From Defluviibacillus sp043739385 (GTDB lineage Bacteria > Pseudomonadota > Gammaproteobacteria > Burkholderiales > Burkholderiaceae_C): a stretch of 64,000 nucleotides of DNA. The translations under genes and the position numbers were made by a program. Below are positions 45,762-54,058 of the stretch, one piece after another. Below the pieces are notes generated by a model. It did not search any database. It was not told the origin of the DNA and saw nothing but the letters and a program-made list of their open reading frames with translations. How positions within the stretch are numbered: the stretch's first letter is position 1; each line of letters opens with the position of its first letter. The stretch spans positions 1-64,000 of the forward strand of contig JAYUED010000178.1 of the NCBI GenBank assembly GCA_043739385.1, in the 5' to 3' direction.

Positions 45762-47196
45762 GTCACAAGCGACCCCCCAACCGCCTTACTCACCATCGAT
45801 AAATACGGGGCTGGAGTACGGCGTCTCAGCCATGACGGCGATGAGCGGCAGAAGTGATGCTACATCTGGTGTCAGCCTGTTTTGGCGTACCTTTTTTTTA
45901 CTTGCCATACTGATCTTAGGTAGCGTTTTGGCGTGGTTAAAGACGCTGTCAGCACTGGAATTCGAACCTCGTGTCATGCAAACGGCACATCAAATTGTGT
46001 CGATGGTGAACATCACTCGCACAGCGCTGACACATACTGATAGATTTGGAGAAACTGAAGTGCTCAAGACGCTGGCCTTGGAAGAAGGCCTGCGCATCCA
46101 GCCGCGCTTGCTGACCGACGTGATAGACCCCCTAAGTTCTGATGCCTTGAGCTTACGTATCTTGCAAGAGTTGAAGACCCGTAACGGGATGAGCACCCAG
46201 ATGTCACTGCGCGTGAATGGCCAATCAGGTATCTGGATCAGCTTCAACCTGAACGACAAGCCCTATTGGCTGAGAATTGATCTAGACCGTGTCAGCCCAC
46301 CCAGCGGCAAAACTTGGCTGATCTGGTTAGCGCTGGCTGTGGTGCTGTCACTTGCCGGCGCCGCTATCTTGGCCAGATTGATTAACAAACCCATCAATCT
46401 TCTTTGGCAGGCCGCAGGTCGGGTGCGGGAAGGTGATTACCAGTCCAGCTACCTCGATGAAAAAGCCAGTACCAACGAAATTCGTGAAGTCAACATCGGC
46501 TTCAACCGCATGGCATCGCGCATAGCCAAAATTGACCAAGACCGCGCGGTGATGCTCGCTGGTATCTCACATGACCTGCGCACACCCTTGGCCAGACTGC
46601 GGTTAGAGTCCGAGATGTACGTGAGTGATGAAAATGCGCGAGCTCATATGAACAACGATATCGAGCAGCTCGATCGCACTATCGACAAGTTCCTAGAGTA
46701 CGCCCGCCCTGTGCCCTGTAATTTTCAGCCTGTGCACTTGAACTCGGTGATTGAAGGCTGCTTGTACGCGCTCAGCAATCCGTCCGACATGAAGCTCACA
46801 TTGGATCTGGCAGCGGATTTAGATGTTTTTGGTGATGCCATCGAACTAGCACGTGTCATCAACAACCTGCTAGAGAATGCTCGCCGCTATGGCAAAACCC
46901 CTAGCACTGGTATCGCAAAAGTTGAAATCACCGGCCGTATACGAGACCACTGGGTGGTGTTACGTGTACGTGACCGAGGCCTTGGTGTTTCAGCAGCCGT
47001 ACTCCCATTGCTAACACAAGCATTTTTTCGAGGAGATACTGCCCGCACATCAGCCGTAGGGGCGGGGTTAGGTTTGTCCATCGTCGAAAAATCTATTCAA
47101 CGCATGGGAGGCACAGTCAGCCTGAGTTGTCCTAGCAGCGGTGGACTGGCCGTGCTCATTCGTTTGAACAAGGTTAGTTCACAGGCGAAGAAATAA
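45733..47196 (+). CDS. EnvZ-like sensor histidine kinase
   Basis: Partner of the upstream regulator. Two membrane segments (about 49-70 and 194-215) flank a periplasmic sensor region of about 120 residues, followed by HAMP, a dimerisation domain with phospho-acceptor His280 in GISHDLRTPLARLRLE, and an ATPase domain with N box VINNLLENARRYG and G box GAGLGLSIVEKSI. The start overlaps the regulator gene; ATGs at 45748 or further in are alternatives because residues 1-45 are low-complexity and cytoplasmic. Confidence 0.92.
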   Translation: MSLYPMETSKSQATPQPPYSPSINTGLEYGVSAMTAMSGRSDATSGVSLFWRTFFLLAILILGSVLAWLKTLSALEFEPRVMQTAHQIVSMVNITRTALTHTDRFGETEVLKTLALEEGLRIQPRLLTDVIDPLSSDALSLRILQELKTRNGMSTQMSLRVNGQSGIWISFNLNDKPYWLRIDLDRVSPPSGKTWLIWLALAVVLSLAGAAILARLINKPINLLWQAAGRVREGDYQSSYLDEKASTNEIREVNIGFNRMASRIAKIDQDRAVMLAGISHDLRTPLARLRLESEMYVSDENARAHMNNDIEQLDRTIDKFLEYARPVPCNFQPVHLNSVIEGCLYALSNPSDMKLTLDLAADLDVFGDAIELARVINNLLENARRYGKTPSTGIAKVEITGRIRDHWVVLRVRDRGLGVSAAVLPLLTQAFFRGDTARTSAVGAGLGLSIVEKSIQRMGGTVSLSCPSSGGLAVLIRLNKVSSQAKK

Positions 47197-47204
47197 CAAT
47201 AAAT

Positions 47205-47230
47205 GCCCTATTCACAAGACTAACTAGGGC
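47205..47230. terminator. Possible terminator between the kinase gene and ispF
   Basis: GCCCTA and TAGGGC form a 6-bp stem with a 14-base loop in the 52-bp gap between convergent genes. There is no strong T run, so this is tentative. Confidence 0.35.
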
Positions 47231-47248
47231 TTACAGCTAGAAATACAG

Positions 47249-47767
47249 CTATAGAAAAAGAAGCACAACTGCTCGGGCTTCTATGCTCAAACCTTGACCT
47301 ACAGGCCCCAGTTTTTCTGCCGTCTTGGCTTTGACATTAACCAGTGCGGGAGCCACCCCCAGCGCCAGTGCTATCCGTTCGCGCATCAACGGAATGTGAG
47401 CGGCGAGCTTTGGCGCTTGGGCCACCACAGTAGTGTCCACATTTCCCAGCTGAAAGCCCTTTTCCCGCACCCGGCGCATCGCCTCAGTCAACAGCACCAA
47501 TGAATTGGCGCCAGCAAAGCGCACATCGGTATCGGGAAAATGCGTGCCAATATCGCCCAAACCCGCAGCACCTAGTACCGCATCGGTAATGGCGTGCAGC
47601 AGTACATCCGCGTCTGAGTGTCCCAGCAGGCCCATGCTGTGCGGGATCTCTACCCCACCGATGATGAGTTTTCGGCCTGGAACCAGGGCATGGACATCCC
47701 AACCTTCACCGATACGCAGGTTGAGTGGGTTAAAAGATACAGGCATTGCAGTAGTGTTGTCACTCAA
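47249..47767 (-). CDS. ispF: 2-C-methyl-D-erythritol 2,4-cyclodiphosphate synthase
   Basis: Fifth step of the MEP isoprenoid pathway; trimeric zinc enzyme. GEGWDVHALV supplies Asp and His metal ligands, HSMGLLGHSDADVLLHAI the rest, and the C-terminal AKTAEKLGPVGQG is conserved. Length 172 aa with a 10-15 residue N-terminal extension over E. coli (159); an internal ATG at 47746 is possible. It follows ispD by 7 bp. Confidence 0.96.
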   Translation of the reverse strand: MSDNTTAMPVSFNPLNLRIGEGWDVHALVPGRKLIIGGVEIPHSMGLLGHSDADVLLHAITDAVLGAAGLGDIGTHFPDTDVRFAGANSLVLLTEAMRRVREKGFQLGNVDTTVVAQAPKLAAHIPLMRERIALALGVAPALVNVKAKTAEKLGPVGQGLSIEARAVVLLFL

Positions 47768-47774
47768 AGGGCGC

Positions 47775-48533
47775 TCACAGGGTTATGGGTACAGGTACTG
47801 ATCGATTTTTCAAACAAGCCTCTGCCAAGGCGAAATCTTCAGGGTAGGTCACTTTGAAGTTTTGCGCACTGCCCGGTACCAGCAGGGGCTGCAAACCCAT
47901 AACTTCCATAGCACTTGCCTCATCTGTAACCTCATACCCTTGTCGCGCCGCGTGTAGTAAAGCGTCCCGCAAAGCGCCGATACGGAACATCTGTGGCGTT
48001 TGCGCCAACCATTTGTCGTGGCGATTGACAGTGGCCACAACCCGGCCTTGCACGGACTGCTTCAGGGTGTCCGGCAACTTGTGCGCCAGCAGCCCACCCA
48101 CAGCATCATCCACGCAGGCATGTACCAGCGCATTAATTTGCAAAGTTGTAATAAGACAACGTGCGGCGTCATGTACCAGCACCCAATCTGCAGGCTTTGC
48201 ACCGTAGGTGGTCAGCAAAGCATTTAAACCATTTAATACGGTTAAAGCCCTTGTTTCACCAGCATTAGCTGCTATCAAAAAAGAATTTTTTGACTTTGCC
48301 TGGGCAACTGTGCAGGCCAGCTCAGCACAGGCAATGGCATGGCCATCAGGAGAGATCACCACCAGCACAGCCCCCAAGTCGGGCACCGCAGCAAACGCCG
48401 TCAGTGTATGGGCTAGCAACGACTGTCCAGCAACGTCACGGTACTGCTTGGGCAAACCCGTTCCGGCGCGGCTGCCGACGCCACCGCAGGGAATCAGGGC
48501 GAACACAGGCACAGGCAGATCGTCACGTGACAC
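47775..48533 (-). CDS. ispD: 2-C-methyl-D-erythritol 4-phosphate cytidylyltransferase
   Basis: Third step of the MEP pathway (MEP plus CTP). The nucleotide-binding loop ALIPCGGVGSRAGTGLPKQY is at the N-terminus; WVLVHDAARCLIT and the C-terminal NFKVTYPEDFALAE are conserved. The segment AKSKNSFLIAANAGETRA before the substrate-binding ALTVLNGL looks longer than in relatives and is encoded by a sequence resembling the dispersed element described in the findings. At 252 aa it is at the long end for the family. Confidence 0.95.
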   Translation of the reverse strand: MSRDDLPVPVFALIPCGGVGSRAGTGLPKQYRDVAGQSLLAHTLTAFAAVPDLGAVLVVISPDGHAIACAELACTVAQAKSKNSFLIAANAGETRALTVLNGLNALLTTYGAKPADWVLVHDAARCLITTLQINALVHACVDDAVGGLLAHKLPDTLKQSVQGRVVATVNRHDKWLAQTPQMFRIGALRDALLHAARQGYEVTDEASAMEVMGLQPLLVPGSAQNFKVTYPEDFALAEACLKNRSVPVPITL

Positions 48534-48537
48534 GCAT

Positions 48538-49047
48538 TTACTCGCTGCGCGTCAGTCGCAAGACTACAGTGCCTGCTTCGTCGGACATTTCCAGTTGGGT
48601 ATCGGTCGCGCTGCGCACTATGCGAGCGCGGCGAACGCTCTCCAAGGCAGCCAGAAATTTAGTCTCTGTCGCCATGGCGGAGCTTTCGCACATTTTTTTG
48701 GTAGCCCCCAGAGGTCCCATGCGCAGGTTGTCCCCTGAAATCAAGGCATCCCCTCCAAAGCTGTTACAGCCAGCATTCCCCCCAATCTGGGTCAGGCTGA
48801 TGAATTGAAGTCGGGGCGTGGTACGACCCGGCAAGGCGGGGTTAACCATTGCCTTGGCAATCCACTGACTGCCAACAAGGGTATCAAGCCCTGGCGAAGT
48901 GGTAGAAGCAGCAGAAGTGGTCGATTCGGAGGGAGAAACAGAGTGTGTTGCGGTCATGGAGGAAGCGCAGCCCATCAGAAGGCTCGCAATAACAATAAAA
49001 GGAAACGCACGGTAAAACGTACGAGAAGAGGCTAGCAAGGTGTACAT
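48538..49047 (-). CDS. META-domain (HslJ-like) lipoprotein
   Basis: Probable envelope lipoprotein. A signal peptide ends in the lipobox LMGC followed by ASSM, then a Ser/Thr-rich spacer, then a META domain (PRLQFISLTQIGGNAGCNSFGGDA, LRMGPLGATKKMCE). HslJ-type META proteins are linked to heat resistance and novobiocin resistance in E. coli; no such role is shown here. The ATG at 49047 puts the signal peptide at the N-terminus; the frame extends to 49113 without support. It ends 4 bp before ispD starts and is divergent from mfd. Confidence 0.8.
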   Translation of the reverse strand: MYTLLASSRTFYRAFPFIVIASLLMGCASSMTATHSVSPSESTTSAASTTSPGLDTLVGSQWIAKAMVNPALPGRTTPRLQFISLTQIGGNAGCNSFGGDALISGDNLRMGPLGATKKMCESSAMATETKFLAALESVRRARIVRSATDTQLEMSDEAGTVVLRLTRSE

Positions 49048-49254
49048 GGCTTTGATGTGATCAAAGATTGAATAAGTGCATATTTTGCCTGTAGCCAGCA
49101 AATACCTGTGCAAGTGGGTAGCCTTACCCCCATAAACCCTAAAATCTCAGCTTACGCGCCCGCACCCCATGCCGTCCGGCTTGGGGTGCTTTGTTGTTTG
49201 CTGACGCCCCCTATTTTTAGCCATCCCGCATTGCCCGACTCTCACTCCAGGCTT

Positions 49255-52200
49255 ATGGACCTCCCTAAACTCACCACCGGTAAACGCTTCACCTTGCCCA
49301 GACCTGCAGGGTCTGCCGATGCTCTGCTCCTGGCCCAACTCGCACAGCGTGAGAAGGCCGGCAAAAAACTCACGGCCATCATCACCTCGGATGCCACCGA
49401 CGCATTGCGACTGATGGAGGAGATAGCCTTCTTTGCCCCAGACGTGCGCACAGCCCTGTTCCCAGACTGGGAAACCCTGCCTTACGACAGCTTTTCTCCC
49501 CACCAAGACCTTATCAGCGAACGCTTGGCGACCCTCTGGCGCATCAGCCAACGCGATAAGGAGACCGGTGTGGACGTGGTCATAGTCCCCGCCACCACCG
49601 CACTCTACCGCCTCGCCCCGCCCTCGTTCTTGGCGGGGTACACCTTCCACTTTAAAGTGAAGCAGCAGCTTGACGAGGTCAAACTCAAAGCGCAGTTGAC
49701 GCTTGCTGGCTACAGCCACGTGACACAGGTCGTTAGCCCTGGTGAATACGCAGTGCGCGGCGGTTTGATTGACCTGTTCCCAATGGGGAGTCTGGTGCCC
49801 TACCGCGTGGATTTGTTCGATGACGAAATCGACAGTATCCGCACCTTCGACCCCGATAGCCAGCGCAGCCTTTACCCTGTGCCTGAAGTACGTTTGCTGC
49901 CTGGGCGCGAATTCCCCATGGACGACGAAGCCCGCGCCCACTTTAGGGGCCGGTGGCGTGAATTGATGGAAGGCGATCCGACCAAGAGCCGCATCTACAA
50001 AGACATCGGTGCAGGTGTCGCCACCGCTGGTATCGAATACTACCTGCCGCTGTTTTTTGAGCAAACTGCCACCGTCTTCGACTACCTCGGCGAGAACGCC
50101 ACTGTGGTGCTGCACGGGGACTTGGAACCGGCGTTCCAACGTTTTTGGCAAGATACCAAAGACCGCTACCGACTCGTCAAAGACGACCCTGAGCGCCCTG
50201 CTCTGCCACCGGAATCGCTGTTTCTGAGCACCGAGCAGTTCTACACGCGGTGCAATGATTACGCGCAGTTGGCTATCAAACCTGCCAATGCTGCGGTCGA
50301 TGAGATAACCCCTAGCGCTGACTTCCTCAGCATCCCGGCCCTTTCCGTCGTTCGTGGTGCCGAGGAACCCCTGGCCCGCCTGCAAAGCCACATCCGCAAC
50401 ACCCCACACCGCGTGCTGCTGCTGGCGGAGAGCGACGGGCGGCGTGAAAGCCTGCTCGATTTCTTGCGCGCCAGCAAGCTCAGCCCGCCGGCGTTTGACT
50501 CGTTAGCTGAATTCCAGAAAAGTGACGAGAAAGTCGGCATCGCCACCGCTGCGCTCACCGTGGGCTTCAGTTGGCTCAATGATGGATCATCAGGAGGCCT
50601 GGATTTCGTCACTGAAACCGAGTTATTCGCAGCAGGCCCCACTACCCGCCGCCGTAAAAAGCAAGAGCAGGTCAGCGACGTTAACGCTCTCATCAAGGAT
50701 TTGGCAGAGCTGAACATCGGCGACCCGGTTGTTCACAGTGCGCACGGCATTGGCCGCTATAGAGGCTTGGTCAACCTCGATCTCGGCATGGGCCAGAACA
50801 TTGACGGTAGTCCGCAAGAACAAGAATTCCTCCACCTTGAATACGCGGACAAAGCCACGCTGTATGTCCCCGTCAGTCAACTCCACCACATCAGCCGCTA
50901 CACCGGCGTCAGCGCCGACGAAGCCCCGCTGCACCGCTTAGGCTCCGGCCAGTGGGAAAAAGCCAAGCGCAAAGCCGCAGAACAGGTGCGCGACAGCGCG
51001 GCTGAGTTGCTCAACATCTATGCCCGACGCGCCGCCCGCGTAGGCCACGCCTTCCGCTACAGCGCAAACGACTACGAAACCTTTGCCAACGATTTCGGCT
51101 TTGAGGAAACTCCAGACCAAAAAGCCGCCATCCACGCCGTTATTCAAGACATGATTTCGCCACGGCCTATGGATCGCCTTATTTGTGGCGACGTGGGTTT
51201 CGGGAAAACCGAGGTCGCCCTGCGAGCCGCCTTCATTGCCATCACAGGCGGCAAACAAGTCGCCTTTCTCGCCCCCACTACGCTGTTAGCAGAACAGCAT
51301 TACCAAACATTGGTAGACCGTTTCGCCAAATGGCCCGTCAAAGTCGCCGAAGTCTCACGCTTCAGAAGTGGCAAAGAAATCACATCCGCTATAAAAGGTA
51401 TAGCTGAAGGTAGCGTAGATATTGTGGTGGGTACCCATAAGCTCTTAAGCGAATCGACCAAGTTCAAAGACTTGGGACTGCTCATCATCGACGAGGAACA
51501 CCGTTTCGGTGTGCGCCACAAAGAGCAGATGAAATCGCTGCGTGCAGAAGTGGACGTGCTGACGCTCACAGCTACGCCCATTCCTCGAACGCTGGGCATG
51601 GCGTTAGAAGGTTTGCGTGATTTAAGTGTGATAGCCACCGCCCCACAACGCCGCCTTGCTATCAAAACCTTTGTGCGTTCCGAGAGCAACGGCGTCATCC
51701 GTGAAGCCGTCTTGCGCGAACTCAAGCGCGGCGGGCAGGTTTACTTTCTGCACAACGAAGTTGAGACGATTGAAAACCGCCGCCAAAAGCTGGAAGAATT
51801 GCTGCCCGAAGCCCGCATCGCCATCGCCCACGGCCAAATGCCTGAGCGCCAGTTAGAAGCGGTGATGCGCGATTTTGTGGCCCAGCGCTACAACTTGCTG
51901 CTGTGCTCCACAATTATTGAAACGGGTATCGACGTACCCACCGCCAACACCATCGTGATGAGCCGCGCCGACAAGTTCGGCTTGGCGCAACTGCATCAAC
52001 TCCGGGGCCGCGTAGGCCGCAGCCACCACCAAGCCTATGCGTATTTGATGGTGCCGGACATTGAAGGCCTGACCAAACACGCGCAGCAACGTCTCGATGC
52101 CATCCAGCAAATGGAAGAGCTTGGCAGCGGTTTTTACCTCGCCATGCACGATCTGGAAATTCGCGGTGCCGGTGAAGTTTTAGGAGAAAACCAGAGCGGC

Positions 52201-52770
52201 AACATGCTGGAAATCGGCTTCCAGCTTTACAACGAAATGCTGGGCGAAGCCGTGCGCAGCCTTAAAGCGGGCAAAGAACCCGATCTGCTTGCCCCTTTGA
52301 GCGTCACCACCGACATCAACCTGCACGCCCCTGCGCTCTTGCCTAACGACTACTGCGGCGATGTGCATTTACGCCTATCGTTCTACAAAAAACTGGCCAC
52401 GGCCAAGACGCCCGACAAAATCGACGACCTGCTCGAAGAAATCGTAGACCGTTTTGGCAAACTCCCGCCCCAAGCGCAAACCCTGATCGACGTCCACCGT
52501 CTGCGCGTCATCGCCAAACCCTATGGCGTGGTGAAGGTCGATGCCGCCCCCGGCGTCACCACCATCACCTTCCGCCCGAACCCACCCGTGGAGACGCTGA
52601 AAATCATCCAGCTGATTCAAAAGAACAAGCACATTCGCCTCGCAGGCAACGAAAAACTGCGCATCGAGCGCGAAGTGCCCGACCCGAAAGACCGGGCACA
52701 ACAAGTGCGCGATGTGCTGAAGAGCTTGGGGCAACCGAAGGTAGAGGACGTAGTGGCGTCAGGGGCTTGA
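49255..52770 (+). CDS. mfd: Transcription-repair coupling factor Mfd
   Basis: Superfamily II translocase that removes RNA polymerase stalled at DNA lesions and recruits UvrA. UvrB-like N-terminal modules (about 1-350), the RNA-polymerase interaction domain (DPVVHSAHGIGRYRG), the RecG-like motor with Walker A GDVGFGKTEVA and Walker B DEEH, QLRGRVGRS, and the C-terminal TRCF domain are all present. The ATG at 49255 (MDLPKLTTGKRF) matches relatives; the frame extends 49 codons upstream without homology. Product 1171 aa, normal. Confidence 0.97.
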   Translation: MDLPKLTTGKRFTLPRPAGSADALLLAQLAQREKAGKKLTAIITSDATDALRLMEEIAFFAPDVRTALFPDWETLPYDSFSPHQDLISERLATLWRISQRDKETGVDVVIVPATTALYRLAPPSFLAGYTFHFKVKQQLDEVKLKAQLTLAGYSHVTQVVSPGEYAVRGGLIDLFPMGSLVPYRVDLFDDEIDSIRTFDPDSQRSLYPVPEVRLLPGREFPMDDEARAHFRGRWRELMEGDPTKSRIYKDIGAGVATAGIEYYLPLFFEQTATVFDYLGENATVVLHGDLEPAFQRFWQDTKDRYRLVKDDPERPALPPESLFLSTEQFYTRCNDYAQLAIKPANAAVDEITPSADFLSIPALSVVRGAEEPLARLQSHIRNTPHRVLLLAESDGRRESLLDFLRASKLSPPAFDSLAEFQKSDEKVGIATAALTVGFSWLNDGSSGGLDFVTETELFAAGPTTRRRKKQEQVSDVNALIKDLAELNIGDPVVHSAHGIGRYRGLVNLDLGMGQNIDGSPQEQEFLHLEYADKATLYVPVSQLHHISRYTGVSADEAPLHRLGSGQWEKAKRKAAEQVRDSAAELLNIYARRAARVGHAFRYSANDYETFANDFGFEETPDQKAAIHAVIQDMISPRPMDRLICGDVGFGKTEVALRAAFIAITGGKQVAFLAPTTLLAEQHYQTLVDRFAKWPVKVAEVSRFRSGKEITSAIKGIAEGSVDIVVGTHKLLSESTKFKDLGLLIIDEEHRFGVRHKEQMKSLRAEVDVLTLTATPIPRTLGMALEGLRDLSVIATAPQRRLAIKTFVRSESNGVIREAVLRELKRGGQVYFLHNEVETIENRRQKLEELLPEARIAIAHGQMPERQLEAVMRDFVAQRYNLLLCSTIIETGIDVPTANTIVMSRADKFGLAQLHQLRGRVGRSHHQAYAYLMVPDIEGLTKHAQQRLDAIQQMEELGSGFYLAMHDLEIRGAGEVLGENQSGNMLEIGFQLYNEMLGEAVRSLKAGKEPDLLAPLSVTTDINLHAPALLPNDYCGDVHLRLSFYKKLATAKTPDKIDDLLEEIVDRFGKLPPQAQTLIDVHRLRVIAKPYGVVKVDAAPGVTTITFRPNPPVETLKIIQLIQKNKHIRLAGNEKLRIEREVPDPKDRAQQVRDVLKSLGQPKVEDVVASGA

Positions 52771-52842
52771 GGGGAAGCTCGCATATCCTGCCGTTATCCT
52801 TACCTTATCTTGCCGTTTTCACCGCCACCTCACCGTTGCCCC

Positions 52843-53571
52843 ATGACTAACTCAACCGAAACCTTCCCCGGCCTCGTTCTCCAAGGCTTCACCCCGCCTT
52901 TGCGTCTGCGGGACTTCAAACTCATCGCTTTCGACATGGACTCCACCCTCATCAACATCGAGTGCATTGATGAGATTGCCGATGCAGCGGGCCGCAAGGC
53001 AGAGGTGGCTGCTATCACTGAAGCCACCATGCGCGGCGAGATTACCGATTTCAAAGACAGCCTGAGGCGTCGCGTGGCACAGCTCAAAGGCGTGACGGTG
53101 GCGGATATGGAGCAGGTTTACACCCAACGCCTGCAACTCAACCCGGGCGCCGCCACACTGGTGGCAGCATGCAAGGCTGCGGGGTTAAAGGTGCTCCTGG
53201 TCAGCGGAGGATTCACGTTTTTTGCGGATCGAGTCAAAGACACGCTGGGTATTGATTTTGTGCGTGCCAATGTGCTGGAAGTGGAAAGCGGGCCTAACTG
53301 CGGTCAACTTACCGGCGGCTTGGTCACGCAGAGTTGGGGTGATATTTGCGACGGTGCCGAAAAACGCCGCACGTTGCTTGAAGTCGCATCCCTCTTGGGC
53401 ATCTCGCCTGCACAAACCATCGCAGTGGGCGATGGTGCGAACGATTTGCCCATGATGGACGTAGCAGGCTTATCCGTGGCCTACCACGCAAAGCCCAAAG
53501 TGCGGGAACAAGCGATGGTGGCGATCAATGAGGGCGGGCTTGACCGCTTGCTGGACATTCTCAAGCCCTGA
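52843..53571 (+). CDS. serB: Phosphoserine phosphatase
   Basis: HAD-superfamily enzyme for the last step of serine synthesis. Nucleophile Asp31 and acid Asp33 are in FDMDSTLINIE, motif II Ser in LLVSGGFTFFADR, and motif III/IV in VGDGANDLPMM. Start at 52843 (ATG) gives 242 aa, the length usual in this group, which lacks the N-terminal regulatory extension of E. coli SerB. It lies 72 bp after mfd on the same strand. Confidence 0.95.
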   Translation: MTNSTETFPGLVLQGFTPPLRLRDFKLIAFDMDSTLINIECIDEIADAAGRKAEVAAITEATMRGEITDFKDSLRRRVAQLKGVTVADMEQVYTQRLQLNPGAATLVAACKAAGLKVLLVSGGFTFFADRVKDTLGIDFVRANVLEVESGPNCGQLTGGLVTQSWGDICDGAEKRRTLLEVASLLGISPAQTIAVGDGANDLPMMDVAGLSVAYHAKPKVREQAMVAINEGGLDRLLDILKP

Positions 53572-53574
53572 CGT

Positions 53575-53609
53575 AAAAACAGGCCAAACGCTTGCGCAAA
53601 TGGCCTGTT
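53575..53609 (-). terminator. Terminator of glnB
   Basis: An 8-bp stem AACAGGCC / GGCCTGTT with a 16-base loop; on the minus strand it is followed by a TTTTTAC tract. It lies 35 bases after the glnB stop and also just after the convergent serB stop. Confidence 0.75.
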
Positions 53610-53643
53610 GCAGAGCTCAACGGAATGGCTCTGGGGTTGACGT

Positions 53644-53982
53644 TTAAACTGCGGCGTCGTCGATTTCACCCGTACGAATGCGCAACACGCGCTCCACCGT
53701 AGTGACAAAAATTTTGCCGTCGCCAATCTTTCCGGTGCGGGCAGCTTTAACAATGGCTTCCACGCAACGGTCAACTTCGTCGTCTTTCACTACCACTTCA
53801 ACCTTCACTTTGGGCAAAAAGTCCACCACGTACTCAGCCCCTCGGTACAACTCAGTGTGGCCTTTTTGACGGCCAAAGCCTTTGACTTCAGTGACGGTAA
53901 GACCCGTGACACCACAATCGGCCAGGGCTTCACGTACCTCTTCGAGTTTGAAGGGCTTGAGGATTGCGGTGATTTGCTTCAT
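53644..53982 (-). CDS. glnB: Nitrogen regulatory protein P-II
   Basis: Trimeric signal protein that reports 2-oxoglutarate and energy state and acts on NtrB and the adenylyltransferase. At 112 aa it is standard. The T loop carries Tyr51, the uridylylation site, in YRGAEYVVDF. The B loop TGKIGDGKIFV and the end RIRTGEIDDAAV favour GlnB over GlnK; no amtB gene is adjacent. It lies 76 bp after nadE. A 15-base tandem duplication lies in its upstream region. Confidence 0.93.
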   Translation of the reverse strand: MKQITAILKPFKLEEVREALADCGVTGLTVTEVKGFGRQKGHTELYRGAEYVVDFLPKVKVEVVVKDDEVDRCVEAIVKAARTGKIGDGKIFVTTVERVLRIRTGEIDDAAV

Positions 53983-54002
53983 TAACGGGGGTCTTTCAAA
54001 AG

Positions 54003-54032
54003 GTAAATCGTCATTACGTAAATCGTCATTAC
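54003..54032. repeat. 15-base tandem duplication upstream of glnB
   Basis: GTAAATCGTCATTAC occurs twice back to back (54003-54017 and 54018-54032), 21 bases upstream of the glnB start codon. Confidence 0.9.
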
Positions 54033-54058
54033 TTTAAATTGTTAAATTGAGACGCAAT

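Noticed and set aside
49147..50409. A 420-codon open frame on the minus strand
   Set aside because: It is fully antisense to mfd, whose protein is conserved throughout; the frame reflects third-position codon bias.
51386..51404. CCGCTATAAAAGGTATAGC in mfd, same length as the dispersed core
   Set aside because: Only about 12-13 of 19 positions match and the encoded residues align with ordinary Mfd, so chance is likely.
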